This document shows positions 9,647 through 24,206 of a stretch of DNA of 64,000 bases, piece by piece. The stretch is from NCBI RefSeq assembly GCF_024584435.1, contig NZ_CP102197.1:620001-684000 (forward strand), given 5' to 3'. The position numbers and the translations under genes were made by a program. Positions within the stretch are counted from its first letter, which is position 1. Each line of letters opens with the position of its first letter. Source of the DNA: Schaalia odontolytica. GTDB taxonomy: Bacteria > Actinomycetota > Actinomycetes > Actinomycetales > Actinomycetaceae. A model generated the notes under the pieces. That model made no database searches, was not told the origin of the DNA, and was given only the letters and a program-made list of their open reading frames with translations.

Positions 9647-11005
9647 ATGACCTACGAAGCGAGCGCTGCGATCGATGCCACCGCAGACACCGACCGGGGG
9701 GATGCCCTACGCGCCCGGATGATGCGCTATACGGTCGCGGGCATGTTCTTTGTGGGCTTCGCGGGCAAGGGGGTGCGGGGGATCTTCGGAGACATCGGTT
9801 CGCTGGTTCCCATGCTGATCCTCCTCGCTTTTTTCGTCGTGCTCTTTCGAGTCTCGGGCCGTTCCCTGAAGCTGCGGCGTTTTCCAACCACGATATGCCT
9901 CTTCGTCGCCTGGTGTGCCCTGACGTGTGCGTGGTCGGCGTCGCCGCTGCTCAGCCTCGAGTATTCGGCGATCCAAGTGTCGTTGACACTCGTGTCGATC
10001 GCCATAGCCGTGGCGCTCGACCTCGTCTCCCTCGTCGAGTCGTTGATCCTTGCCCTGCAATGGATCATCGGATCATCCTTCATACTCGAGGCCATCGTCG
10101 CCCTCACGGGGCAGGGCCCGCTCGCGCCTCCGACCTATTGGGGCAGAGGAACGCTGCCGGCCTCGTACTACTGGGTCGAGGGACGTCTTCTTATCGGCGG
10201 ACCGATTCAAGGATTTCCGGGCAATCGAAATCCGCTGGCCTTCGTCGCTCTCCTTCTCGCCGTATGCCTCATCCTGCGCTACATGCAGACCCGCTGCGCC
10301 CGGACCGCGACCGTCTTCTGGCTTGCTGCTTGCGGGGCGGTCCTCCTGCTCACGCAGTCAGCGACGGTCGCCCTGTCGACCGTCGGCTGCTTCCTGGTGA
10401 TCGTTGGGCTCGTCGTTCAGCGCCGCGTCCCCGTTCGCTGGCGTCTGCGAGTGATCGGGGCTTTCACCGCAGTAGGTATCGCGGCCGCTGTCGGAGCGTT
10501 CTTCGCCAGGCACATGATCGCCGACGCTTTTGGACGTAGCCCGGACATGAGCGGGCGTTCTATCATCTGGCGTCGCGCCGCCGCCCTGATCGCCGAGCAT
10601 CCCATCGGGGGGTGGGGCTGGTTCATCGGGTGGCCCACGTCGATTGAGCCCTTCTCCTCGCTCGTGATCCGAAACGACGGCACCGCGACCAACCAGGCGC
10701 ACAACGTCTACGTCGAGGCCGCGTTGACCACGGGTTTCGTTGGAGCCGCGATCATCACCGGAGCGATCGTATGGACCCTGTTTCGCGTCGTCAAGGTCGC
10801 CGTCGCTCACATCGACGACAATCTGTGGGACGTCATCCCGGCCGTGCTGATGATCGCGATGTTCATTCAGTCTTTCACCGAGTCGCGGCTCCTCTTCGAA
10901 GGCAACTGGATGCTCTTCGTCGTCATCGCCACGTGGGTCAAGGTTCGGGGCGAGGTGCCTCTCGTGTGGCCATCGGCGGCACGCCAGCATCTCGAATACT
11001 CTTAG
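9647..11005 (+). CDS. O-antigen ligase-like polytopic membrane protein
   Basis: A 452-residue integral membrane protein with about ten to twelve predicted hydrophobic segments, the first at about residues 25-45. The region around residues 300-350 (RSIIWRRAAALIAEHPIGGWGW and later NQAHNVYVEAALTTGFVGA) matches the conserved core of the Wzy/WaaL O-antigen ligase family. Such proteins polymerise or ligate cell-surface glycans in the membrane. The actual glycan is unknown. TAGTGT (9634-9639) lies 7 nt before the ATG, so a leaderless start is likely. An in-frame GTG at 9638 overlaps that hexamer. No other glycan genes are nearby, which makes its place between argG and argH odd. Confidence 0.75.
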   Translation: MTYEASAAIDATADTDRGDALRARMMRYTVAGMFFVGFAGKGVRGIFGDIGSLVPMLILLAFFVVLFRVSGRSLKLRRFPTTICLFVAWCALTCAWSASPLLSLEYSAIQVSLTLVSIAIAVALDLVSLVESLILALQWIIGSSFILEAIVALTGQGPLAPPTYWGRGTLPASYYWVEGRLLIGGPIQGFPGNRNPLAFVALLLAVCLILRYMQTRCARTATVFWLAACGAVLLLTQSATVALSTVGCFLVIVGLVVQRRVPVRWRLRVIGAFTAVGIAAAVGAFFARHMIADAFGRSPDMSGRSIIWRRAAALIAEHPIGGWGWFIGWPTSIEPFSSLVIRNDGTATNQAHNVYVEAALTTGFVGAAIITGAIVWTLFRVVKVAVAHIDDNLWDVIPAVLMIAMFIQSFTESRLLFEGNWMLFVVIATWVKVRGEVPLVWPSAARQHLEYS

Positions 11006-12475
<1,470 letters not shown>

Positions 12476-12551
12476 CCTCGCGCGTGGCGTGCGCTCCTCG
12501 CTGGGCGAGGGATGCGTCCGCGCTGAGCTCACGCCGCGCGCCCGCAGCCGA

Positions 12552-12557
12552 TACACT
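12552..12557 (+). promoter_or_regulatory. Candidate -10 of tyrS
   Basis: TACACT lies about 45 bp before the tyrS start. The transcribed leader would contain the small palindrome CAACAATTTTGTTG and an AAGGAAGG ribosome site. No T-box antiterminator structure is recognised. Confidence 0.4.
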
Positions 12558-12602
12558 GGAAACGCAACAATTTTGTTGGATTCGTAAGGAAGGATAACTT
12601 TC

Positions 12603-13888
12603 GTGACAGACATTCTGGACGACCTGCAATGGCGTGGGCTGCTCGCGCAGCACACGGACCTTGAGGCGCTTCGCGCCCACCTCGCTTCCGGGCCTGTCAC
12701 CTTCTATTGCGGCTACGATCCAACGGCGCCATCCCTGCACCACGGGCACCTCGTACAGCTGATCGTCATGCGTCACCTGCAGCTCGCGGGGCATCGCCCT
12801 CTCGCGTTGGTCGGAGGAGCAACGGGACAGATCGGTGATCCGCGCCAGAGCGGAGAACGTCAGCTGCAACCCACCGATGTCGTCCAGGGCTGGGCGGATC
12901 GGCTGCGCGCGCAGATATCCCGTTTCCTGGACTTCGAGGGGCCGGCCGCGGCTCAGATGGTGAACAACCTCGACTGGACCGAGCAAATGAGCGCGCTGTC
13001 CCGAGCAAATGAGCGCGATCGATCTGCTGCGGACGATCGGCAAGTACTTCCGCGTGGGCACGATGCTGGGCAAGGACATCGTGGCGCGCCGCATCGCCTC
13101 AGACGAGGGCATTTCCTACACCGAGTTCTCCTACCAGGTGCTCCAGGCCAACGACTTCTTGGAACTTTTCCGCCGAGAGGGCTGCACCCTGGAGACGGGA
13201 GGCAACGACCAGTGGGGCAATATGGTCGGCGGCGTCGACCTGATCCGCAAGGTCGAGGGAGCCGAGACTCACGTGATGACGACCCCGATCATCACGAAGG
13301 CTGACGGCACCAAGTTCGGAAAGTCTGAGGGGGGAGCGATCTGGCTCGATCCTGAGATGATGACACCGTATGCCTTCTACCAGTTCTGGCTGCAGGTTGC
13401 CGATGAGGACGTCGTGCGTTTCCTGAAGATCTTTACGTTTATGTCGCGCGAGGAGATCGAAGCCCTTGCCGTTGAGGTCGCTGAGCGGCCCCACCAGCGT
13501 GCCGCGCAAAAGGCCCTGGCCGCCTCGGTGACGGAACTGGTCCATGGGGCAGACCAGCTGAAGCGAGTTCTTGCCGCGACCCAGGCGCTGTGGGGCGGGG
13601 GAGACATTCGCGACCCTCGACGCCGCGACGCTTGCTGCGGCGACGGCTGACCTCCCGCGTGCGAGCCTGTCGCTCGGAGAAGCAACGGTTGTGGACGCGC
13701 TGGTGGCCCTTGGCTTCGAGAAGGGAAAGACTGCGGCTCGTCGGACGATCGCATCGGGCGGAGCCTCCGTTAACAACGTCAAGGTCGAGGACCCAGATGC
13801 GCTTCTGAACGCCAGTGACGTTCTTGCCGGTGGTTTGGCTCTCATTCGCAAGGGACGCAAGAATCTGGCGGTGCTTGAACTGCACTGA
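12603..13888 (+). pseudogene. tyrS: Tyrosyl-tRNA synthetase, frame disrupted twice
   Basis: The encoded enzyme would charge tRNA-Tyr. All domains are present but lie in three successive frames. Part one (from GTG 12603) carries the class I HIGH-like motif SLHHGH. Part two carries TGGNDQWGN and the KMSKS-like KFGKS. Part three carries the C-terminal S4 RNA-binding domain. The first break is a 22-bp insertion that duplicates CCGAGCAAATGAGCGCG (12979-12995 and 13001-13017). The second is one extra G in the run 13597-13601. Removing 22 + 1 bases gives exactly 421 codons, the normal bacterial length. Because TyrRS is normally essential, sequencing or assembly error is as likely as real decay. A second synthetase elsewhere would be needed if the breaks are real. 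Confidence 0.9.
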
Positions 13889-13903
13889 GTGTGTGCGCAG
13901 AGA

Positions 13904-13936
13904 GGGGCGTGCGGCGTCGGCCGCACGCCCCTTTTT
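13904..13936 (+). terminator. Rho-independent terminator after tyrS
   Basis: An 11-bp stem (13904-13914 with 13921-13931), 6-nt loop and TTTTT. It separates tyrS from the rRNA operon. Confidence 0.88.
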
Positions 13937-13989
13937 CGTTGTGTTGTGGGTGTTTGTGGGGTGTGTGGTGGGGGTTACATGGTTTGGGT

Positions 13990-14018
13990 TTGACTTTGGG
14001 TGTGGGGGTGGGTAGATT
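13990..14018 (+). promoter_or_regulatory. rRNA operon promoter
   Basis: TTGACT (13990-13995), 17-bp spacer, TAGATT (14013-14018). This is the best sigma70-type promoter in the window. Transcription would start near 14025, giving a leader of about 220 nt. Confidence 0.8.
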
Positions 14019-14120
14019 ATTCACCTGTCGCCGCGAGCTTGTTTGTGGGTTTGTGGTGGTGGTTCACCGCTGTGGTGGCTGGGTTTTGTGGCTTGGTTGT
14101 CTGGGGTGTGTGGGTGTTGT

Positions 14121-14143
14121 TTGTGAACTCGATAGTGTGTTTG
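14121..14143 (+). promoter_or_regulatory. Candidate antitermination/processing motif in rrn leader
   Basis: TTGTGAACTCGATAGTGTG resembles the GAACTCAAYAGTGTG motif that I recall from the rRNA leaders of many actinobacteria. Its role (boxA-like antitermination or processing) is not proven from sequence. A related TATAGTGGTTGCGAGCAT lies before 23S at 16068-16085. Confidence 0.45.
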
Positions 14144-14247
14144 TTTGTTTTTTATGCCTGTTTTTTGTTTTTGAGTGTTTTTGGTTGGGATTGCTGGCCA
14201 GGCGGTTTTGTTTGGTTGGTTTTTCTGGGCTTTAACGTTTGTGTTTT

Positions 14248-19238
<4,991 letters not shown>

Positions 19239-19380
19239 AACACGCACCCCCCCCCACAAGGGGGCGGGCCGTGCAGCAAAAGCCGCAACCACTATACAAA
19301 CCACGATCAACCCACACCCCCCGAAAGAACGCGGGACGCGCAACAACGCAAACCCCAGGGGGGCGGTTGAACAACAAAAC
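19239..19380 (+). other. 23S-5S spacer
   Basis: About 140 bp, A/C-rich on the plus strand, with a C9 run at about 19247. Bases around 19228-19248 can pair with the G/T-rich end of the 16S-23S spacer, consistent with an RNase III processing stem around 23S. No gene is seen. Confidence 0.6.
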
Positions 19381-19498
19381 TTGTGGTGGTCACAGCACCG
19401 GGGAAACGCCCAGCACCATTCCGAACCTGGAAGCTAAGCCCGGCAGCGCCAATGGTACTGCAACCGACAGGTTGTGGGAGAGTAGGACACCGCCACAA
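19381..19498 (+). rRNA. rrf: 5S ribosomal RNA
   Basis: An RNA of about 118 nt. The 5' end TTGTGGTGG pairs with the 3' end CCGCCACAA. Conserved internal blocks CATTCCGAACCTGGAAGCTAAG and GGGAGAGTAGGACACCGCC are present. It completes the 16S-23S-5S operon. Confidence 0.95.
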
Positions 19499-19510
19499 CA
19501 CACCAAACAA

Positions 19511-19553
19511 GCGGACCGGGACACCCCCACACGAGAGGGGCGCCCCGGTCCGC
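19511..19553 (+). terminator. rRNA operon terminator
   Basis: A 10-bp outer stem (GCGGACCGGG 19511-19520 with CCCGGTCCGC 19544-19553) encloses a second C4/G4 pairing. It lies 12 bp after 5S. There is no T tract. Confidence 0.75.
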
Positions 19554-19712
19554 CCACACACACCCACAAAGACACAACCGTGCCGTCCCTCTCCAAAATC
19601 ACACCTGCCACCACATCGGACGCGTTCGTCGACTAGGATGGCTTCATTGAACGCGCGCAGCGCACAGATGATATCGACGCCCCGGCGGGCGCAGGAATAG
19701 AGGTTAAGCACC

Positions 19713-22370
19713 ATGGCAGATGACACTCAGGGACGCGGCGGATTTGGCCGTGGTGGCTATCAGAAGCGCCAACCGCAGTGGCGTGATCAACGTGGCGGGG
19801 GCGAACGGCGTGGCTTCAGCGACCGCGAGGATTCCCGCGATGGTCGTGGTGGTTATCAGCGTCGTGATGATCGCCGCGGTGGGGCTCGCTTCGATCGCGA
19901 TGAACGCCGCGGTGGGTTCCGTGAGGAGCGCGGCGATGGTGGGCGTCGGGACTTCGGCGGCCGTGATGGTCAGCGCTCGGGCTACGGGGATCGTGATGAG
20001 CGCGGTCGCGGTCGTGGTGGTTATCAGCGTCGTGATGATCGCCGCGGCGGGTTCCGTGAGGAGCGCGGCGATGGTGGGCGTCGGGACTTCGGCGGCCGTG
20101 ATGGTCAGCGCTCGGGCTACGGGGATCGTGATGAGCGTGGTCGCGGTCGTGGTGGTTATCAGCGTCGTGATGATCGCCGCGGTGGGGCTCGCTTCGATCG
20201 CGATGAACGCCGCGGTGGGTTCCGTGAGGAGCGCGGCGATGGTGGGCGTCGGGACTTCGGTGGCCGTGATGGTCAGCGCTCGGGCTACGGGGATCGTGAT
20301 GAGCGTGGTCGTGGTCGTGGTGGTTATCAGCGTCGTGATGATCGCCGCGGTGGGGCTCGCTTCGATCGCGACGAACGCCGCGGTGGGTTCCGTGAGGAGT
20401 GCGGAGGTCGTCAGGACTCCAAGTACCAGAACCACTCGTCCATCGAGGAGTACGTTGCTCCCAACGGTGATGAGCCGACTATTCCCGCAGGTGTCAGCGC
20501 TGACGAACTAGATGCGCAGGCACTGCGCGCGCTGACGACGCTGTCAGGCCCCAACCGTGACATTGTCGCTCGCCACCTCGTGCTGGCCGGGCAGCTGATC
20601 GACCTCGACCCGGAGGCCGCGTATCAGCACGCGCAGGCGGCCGTGAGCCGAGCCGGTCGCGTCGACGTGGTGCGTGAGGCTGCCGCACTGACGGCCTATG
20701 CGTCGGGACGCTACGAGGAGGCGCTGCGCGAGGTGCGAGCCGTGCGCCGCATGAGGGCGGACTCGTCTCTGAGGGCTATCGAAGCCGATGCGGAGCGAGG
20801 CCTCGGACACCCCGACAAAGCTGTGGAGATCATCGAGGCAACCGACGCCACAAGTCTCGATCTCGCCGAACAGGTCGAACTGGTCCTCGTCTCTTCCGGG
20901 GCGCGCGCCGACCTAGGACAGTCGGACGTCGGCCTTGTCATCGTCGACGATGCGCTCGCAGTACTGCCTGAGGCAGCCGACGACGAGCTCCGACGCCGCC
21001 TGATGGAGGTCAAGGCCGAACGCCTCACCGAACTCGGAAGGGACGCCGAGGCAGCCGACGTCCTCGAAGCTATGCCCGCGCCGGTCGAGGATACGGACAT
21101 TATTGACGTTGCCCTCTTCCAGGACGCCGATGTCGACAATAAGCGCTCGGCGCTGCGAGACTCCGGATCGGCGCTCGCCGAAGAGTTCGATTGCGCACTC
21201 CTCGACCTCGATGGCACCGCCTGGTCTGGCGATGAGCGCATCGAGCACGCCGCCGCCTCCGTGATCGAAGCGCGTCAGGCGGGCATGAGCTCAGCATTCG
21301 TTACCAATAACGCGATGCGTACGCCTGCCCAGGTGGCTGAGAAGCTGAACGGGATGGATTTCGATGCGAACGCCGACATGGTCATGACCTCGGCCATGGA
21401 CATCGCCGCCATCATGGCCGAAGAACTCGACGAGGGATCCAAGGTGTTTGTCCTCGGCGGCCCCGGCTTGCGTCTCGCCGTCGAAGAACAGGGTTTCACG
21501 CTGGTGGGCAGCGCCGATGAGTCGCCGGCCGCCGTGGTTCAGGGCCTCGACAAGGAGGTCGACTGGGCGGCGCTGTCCGAGGGTGCTTTCGCCATTGAGC
21601 GGGGCGCAGCTTTCTACGCGTCGAACCTTGACGCGACGCTGCCGGTCGAGCGCGGCCAGGCGCTGGGCAACGGTTCGCTGGTGCGCGCCATCACGCACGC
21701 GACCCGCAAGCGCCCCACAGCGGGAGGCAAGCCCGAGCCCGGAATCTATCGGCGCGCCAGCGCGCTGGTCGGAGCGACGAACCCGCTGGCCGTGGGTGAC
21801 CGCCTCGAAACCGACATCATGGGTGCGGTCGCCGCTGGCATTCCCGCCATGCACGTGCTGACCGGCGTGCACCAGGCTCGTGACGTCATCCGAGCCCCGC
21901 GTGGCCAGCGCCCGAGTTACCTCGCCATCGACATGCGTGGACTCCTGGAGTCTCACCCCGCGCCGAAACACCACCGCGATGGCACGTGGACGTGCGGCGT
22001 CTCGCAGGTCGCCAAGGTCACCCGTTCGGGTTCGCTGATGCTCGACGACGTCGAGCTCACTGTGCCGGTCACCGTGTCGATCGACTCTTACCGCGCACTT
22101 GCCGCAGCCGCCTGGGAGTACGCGGACGCGGCCGGAGAGCCCGTGACATGCCCCGAGATGAGCGTCGTGGACAACGACGATCCGTCCGGCATCGTGCGCG
22201 CGCCCGAAGCAGCCGCGGGCGAGGAACGCGGAGACGACATCCTCGCAGCCACCGCCACGGCGGACGAGCTGCCCGAGCCGGGAGAAGAGACGCCCACGTT
22301 CCTGCCCGGCGAAGAAGAGTTGGAAGAGCTTCTCGCACGCACAGCGGACTTGGACGACGAGGAGCGATGA
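19713..22370 (+). CDS. RGG-repeat / TPR-like / HAD-IIA phosphatase fusion
   Basis: One open frame of 885 residues with three parts. Residues 1-230 are low-complexity and Arg/Gly/Asp-rich, with four tandem blocks rich in RGG, RRDDRRGG and GGYQRR. Residues about 247-480 are helical, TPR-like. Residues about 490-770 form a NagD-type HAD phosphatase: LLDLDGTAWSGDE with the nucleophile Asp near 498, FVTNNAMRTP, a Lys-containing GGKPEPGIYRRA, and VGDRLETDIMGA. A C-terminal extension ends in an acidic tail. In M. tuberculosis the last two parts correspond to neighbouring genes Rv1691 and Rv1692, the latter a glycerol-3-phosphate phosphatase, so phospholipid-related phosphatase activity is the best guess. 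The RGG part may bind RNA or form condensates (inference). The ATG follows AGAGGTTAAGCACC. It is the first gene of the tlyA-steB operon. Confidence 0.85.
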   Translation: MADDTQGRGGFGRGGYQKRQPQWRDQRGGGERRGFSDREDSRDGRGGYQRRDDRRGGARFDRDERRGGFREERGDGGRRDFGGRDGQRSGYGDRDERGRGRGGYQRRDDRRGGFREERGDGGRRDFGGRDGQRSGYGDRDERGRGRGGYQRRDDRRGGARFDRDERRGGFREERGDGGRRDFGGRDGQRSGYGDRDERGRGRGGYQRRDDRRGGARFDRDERRGGFREECGGRQDSKYQNHSSIEEYVAPNGDEPTIPAGVSADELDAQALRALTTLSGPNRDIVARHLVLAGQLIDLDPEAAYQHAQAAVSRAGRVDVVREAAALTAYASGRYEEALREVRAVRRMRADSSLRAIEADAERGLGHPDKAVEIIEATDATSLDLAEQVELVLVSSGARADLGQSDVGLVIVDDALAVLPEAADDELRRRLMEVKAERLTELGRDAEAADVLEAMPAPVEDTDIIDVALFQDADVDNKRSALRDSGSALAEEFDCALLDLDGTAWSGDERIEHAAASVIEARQAGMSSAFVTNNAMRTPAQVAEKLNGMDFDANADMVMTSAMDIAAIMAEELDEGSKVFVLGGPGLRLAVEEQGFTLVGSADESPAAVVQGLDKEVDWAALSEGAFAIERGAAFYASNLDATLPVERGQALGNGSLVRAITHATRKRPTAGGKPEPGIYRRASALVGATNPLAVGDRLETDIMGAVAAGIPAMHVLTGVHQARDVIRAPRGQRPSYLAIDMRGLLESHPAPKHHRDGTWTCGVSQVAKVTRSGSLMLDDVELTVPVTVSIDSYRALAAAAWEYADAAGEPVTCPEMSVVDNDDPSGIVRAPEAAAGEERGDDILAATATADELPEPGEETPTFLPGEEELEELLARTADLDDEER
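19848..20399 (+). repeat. In-frame tandem repeats encoding RGG blocks
   Basis: Four direct copies: 168 bp (19848-20015), 135 bp (20016-20150, lacking a 33-bp segment), 168 bp (20151-20318) and a partial 81 bp (20319-20399). Copies are nearly identical at DNA level, including synonymous positions, so the array is recent or homogenised. All lengths are multiples of three, so copy-number change would keep the frame. Confidence 0.92.
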
Positions 22371-22555
22371 GCCTACGCACACAGGTCGAAGCGCGGTTGG
22401 TCGGCTTTGATCTGCTTGACGCCCCCTCCCAGGCCGAGACGTTGAAGCAGATCGAGGCGCAGCTGCGCCAGGCGCTGTCCGGCCCCGATGCGGCGGCGGC
22501 TGCCGGCGCCTCGCCACATCCCACTGTCCGCACGGTGAGAGGGACGGGCGAGTGA
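22367..22555 (+). CDS. Small conserved protein, Rv1693 position
   Basis: A 62-residue protein whose ATG overlaps the previous stop (ATGA) and whose stop overlaps the tlyA GTG (GTGA). Residues about 1-40 form a probable amphipathic helix (LDAPSQAETLKQIEAQLRQAL); the tail is Ala/Pro-rich. No known domain is recognised. A similarly small gene sits between the phosphatase and tlyA in mycobacteria (Rv1693). Double translational coupling supports it being real despite its size. Confidence 0.72.
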   Translation: MSLRTQVEARLVGFDLLDAPSQAETLKQIEAQLRQALSGPDAAAAAGASPHPTVRTVRGTGE

Positions 22556-23379
22556 AACTGCGACGCATCGACTCCGAGCTGGTGCGCCGCGGGATCGCCC
22601 CGTCCCGCTCCAGCGCAGCGCGGATGATCGAAGAAGGGCGAGTCAAACTCGACGGCCAGGTTGTGCTCAAGGCAGCGCGCCAGATGGACCCCGCCCAGGC
22701 AATCGTCGTTGCCGAGTCAGACGAGGCCGACTACGTCTCGCGCGGCGCACACAAGCTTGCCGGCGTCCTCGACGCGCTCGGCGATCGGGCTCCGCGTATC
22801 CGTGGCCGTCGAGCCCTCGACGCGGGGGCATCGACGGGAGGCTTTACCGACGTCCTGCTGCGGCGCGGAGCAGCATCAGTCGTGGCCGTCGATGTCGGCT
22901 ACGGGCAGCTCGCGTGGAAGCTGCAGGCCGACCCCCGCGTTGAGGTCCACGATCGAACCAACGTGCGCACGCTCGACCCCGCCACAGTCGCCCCGGCACC
23001 CGAGCTCGTTGTCGGTGACATGTCCTTCATCTCGCTAACACTCGTTCTCCCGGCCCTGGTCGCCGCGGCCGCGGCCGACGCCGATTTTCTTCTCATGGTC
23101 AAGCCGCAATTTGAGATCGGCAAAGAACGGCTCGGCCGCGGGGGAGTGGTGCGCAATCCGGAGCACCACGTCGAAACCGTCGACAAGGTGGCCCGTTGCG
23201 CCATCAATCTCGGACTCGACATCGCCGCAGTCGCCGCATCCCCGCTGCCCGGCCCGAGCGGTAACGTCGAGTACTTCATTCACATGCGCCGCTCCCACCC
23301 GCACCCGATCGCGGCGCAAGACCTGACCGGCTGCATCCGCCGGGCTGTGGCTGAAGGACCAGCAGGAGGTACGTCATGA
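22552..23379 (+). CDS. tlyA: TlyA 2'-O-methyltransferase
   Basis: TlyA methylates 2'-hydroxyls of 16S C1409 and 23S C1920 in actinobacteria, which makes ribosomes sensitive to capreomycin. The 275 residues start with an S4 RNA-binding domain (RRIDSELVRRGIAPSRSSAARMI, residues about 3-62). A FtsJ-like Rossmann methyltransferase follows, with the SAM loop ALDAGASTGGFTDVLL and the catalytic-region VVGDMSFISL. The GTG start overlaps the previous stop and the end overlaps nadK (ATGA). Its position 3 kb behind an rRNA operon fits an rRNA-modifying role. Confidence 0.94.
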   Translation: MKLRRIDSELVRRGIAPSRSSAARMIEEGRVKLDGQVVLKAARQMDPAQAIVVAESDEADYVSRGAHKLAGVLDALGDRAPRIRGRRALDAGASTGGFTDVLLRRGAASVVAVDVGYGQLAWKLQADPRVEVHDRTNVRTLDPATVAPAPELVVGDMSFISLTLVLPALVAAAAADADFLLMVKPQFEIGKERLGRGGVVRNPEHHVETVDKVARCAINLGLDIAAVAASPLPGPSGNVEYFIHMRRSHPHPIAAQDLTGCIRRAVAEGPAGGTS

Positions 23380-24206
23380 CGCGAGTTCTCATGGTTCGTC
23401 ACCGCCACCGCACCAACGCCGCCACCAGCGCGGTGACGCTCGCGCAAGCACTGCGGGCGCGCGGCATCGACGTCGTCGAGGACGCAGCAGTCGGCGGCAT
23501 CGACATGGTGCTCTCGATCGGCGGCGACGGCACGTTCCTCGCCGCAGCGTCAAGCGCGCGAGCACTCGGCGTGCCGCTTTTGGGGGTCAACGCCGGCCAC
23601 ATGGGCTTCTTAACCGAGCTCGCCGCCACGGGCACGGGGGACCTCGCCCGCAAGATCGCCGAAGGCGACTTCGCGGTGGAAGAACGCATGACGCTCGATG
23701 TGGCGATGGAACGTCCCGATGCGACAACAGCCCACGATTGGGCGCTCAACGAGGCCGTTATCATGCACACGGACGTTGCCCACCCAGTTCACTTCGCCCT
23801 CGTCGTCGACGGGCAGGAAGTGTCGACGTACGGTGCCGACGGAATGATCCTCTCCACGCCGACCGGTTCCACCGCCTACTCCTTTTCGGCCGGCGGCCCG
23901 GTCGTCTGGCCCGATACGGAGGCGATCGTCGTCGCACCCCTGGCGGCGCACGGACTCTTCACCCGTCCTCTCGTTGTCGGGCCGTCCGCGTGCGTGGAGA
24001 TCGTGGTCCTGGAGGACACGTGGAGCGACCCGGAGATGTGGTGCGATGGCTTACGACGCATCACCGTTCCCGCGGGGGCTGTCGTGCGGGCGCGTGTCGG
24101 CGCCTCTGCGGTTCGCCTCGTGCGCGTTGACGACACGCCTTTCTCGGCGCGCCTCGTCAACAAGTTCAACCTACCGGCCCGCGGATGGAGGGACGGGGGA
24201 CAGTGA
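23376..24206 (+). CDS. nadK: NAD kinase
   Basis: Phosphorylates NAD to NADP in the cytosol using ATP or polyphosphate. The 276 residues show the family motifs SIGGDGTFLAAA (residues about 50-60), GVNAGHMGFL (about 70-80), the NE-containing ALNEAVIMH, and TPTGSTAYSFSAGGPVV. Length is usual. ATGA overlap with tlyA and GTGA overlap with recN indicate a single operon and coupled translation. Confidence 0.96.
   Translation: MTRVLMVRHRHRTNAATSAVTLAQALRARGIDVVEDAAVGGIDMVLSIGGDGTFLAAASSARALGVPLLGVNAGHMGFLTELAATGTGDLARKIAEGDFAVEERMTLDVAMERPDATTAHDWALNEAVIMHTDVAHPVHFALVVDGQEVSTYGADGMILSTPTGSTAYSFSAGGPVVWPDTEAIVVAPLAAHGLFTRPLVVGPSACVEIVVLEDTWSDPEMWCDGLRRITVPAGAVVRARVGASAVRLVRVDDTPFSARLVNKFNLPARGWRDGGQ

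Larger units (their letters stand above)
13937..14247 (+). other. rRNA operon promoter and leader region
   Basis: About 310 bp without a gene. The plus strand is strikingly rich in G and T. It holds the rrn promoter, an approximately 220-nt leader, and a conserved leader motif. The composition fits leader arms that pair with C/A-rich 3' flanks during RNase III processing. Open frames here are not genes. Confidence 0.75.

Noticed and set aside
12476..12602. T-box leader before tyrS
   Set aside because: The region lacks the T-box sequence and specifier-loop structure. Only a small palindrome is seen.
19848..20399. CRISPR-like repeat array
   Set aside because: The repeats are contiguous, coding and lack unique spacers.
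19704..20435. Thr/Ala/Ile-rich repetitive open frame on the minus strand
   Set aside because: It is the reverse of the RGG repeats. The plus frame continues into a clear phosphatase domain.
24100..24202. LexA box before recN
   Set aside because: No CGAAC-N4-GTTCG match. recN overlaps nadK and is transcribed from upstream.
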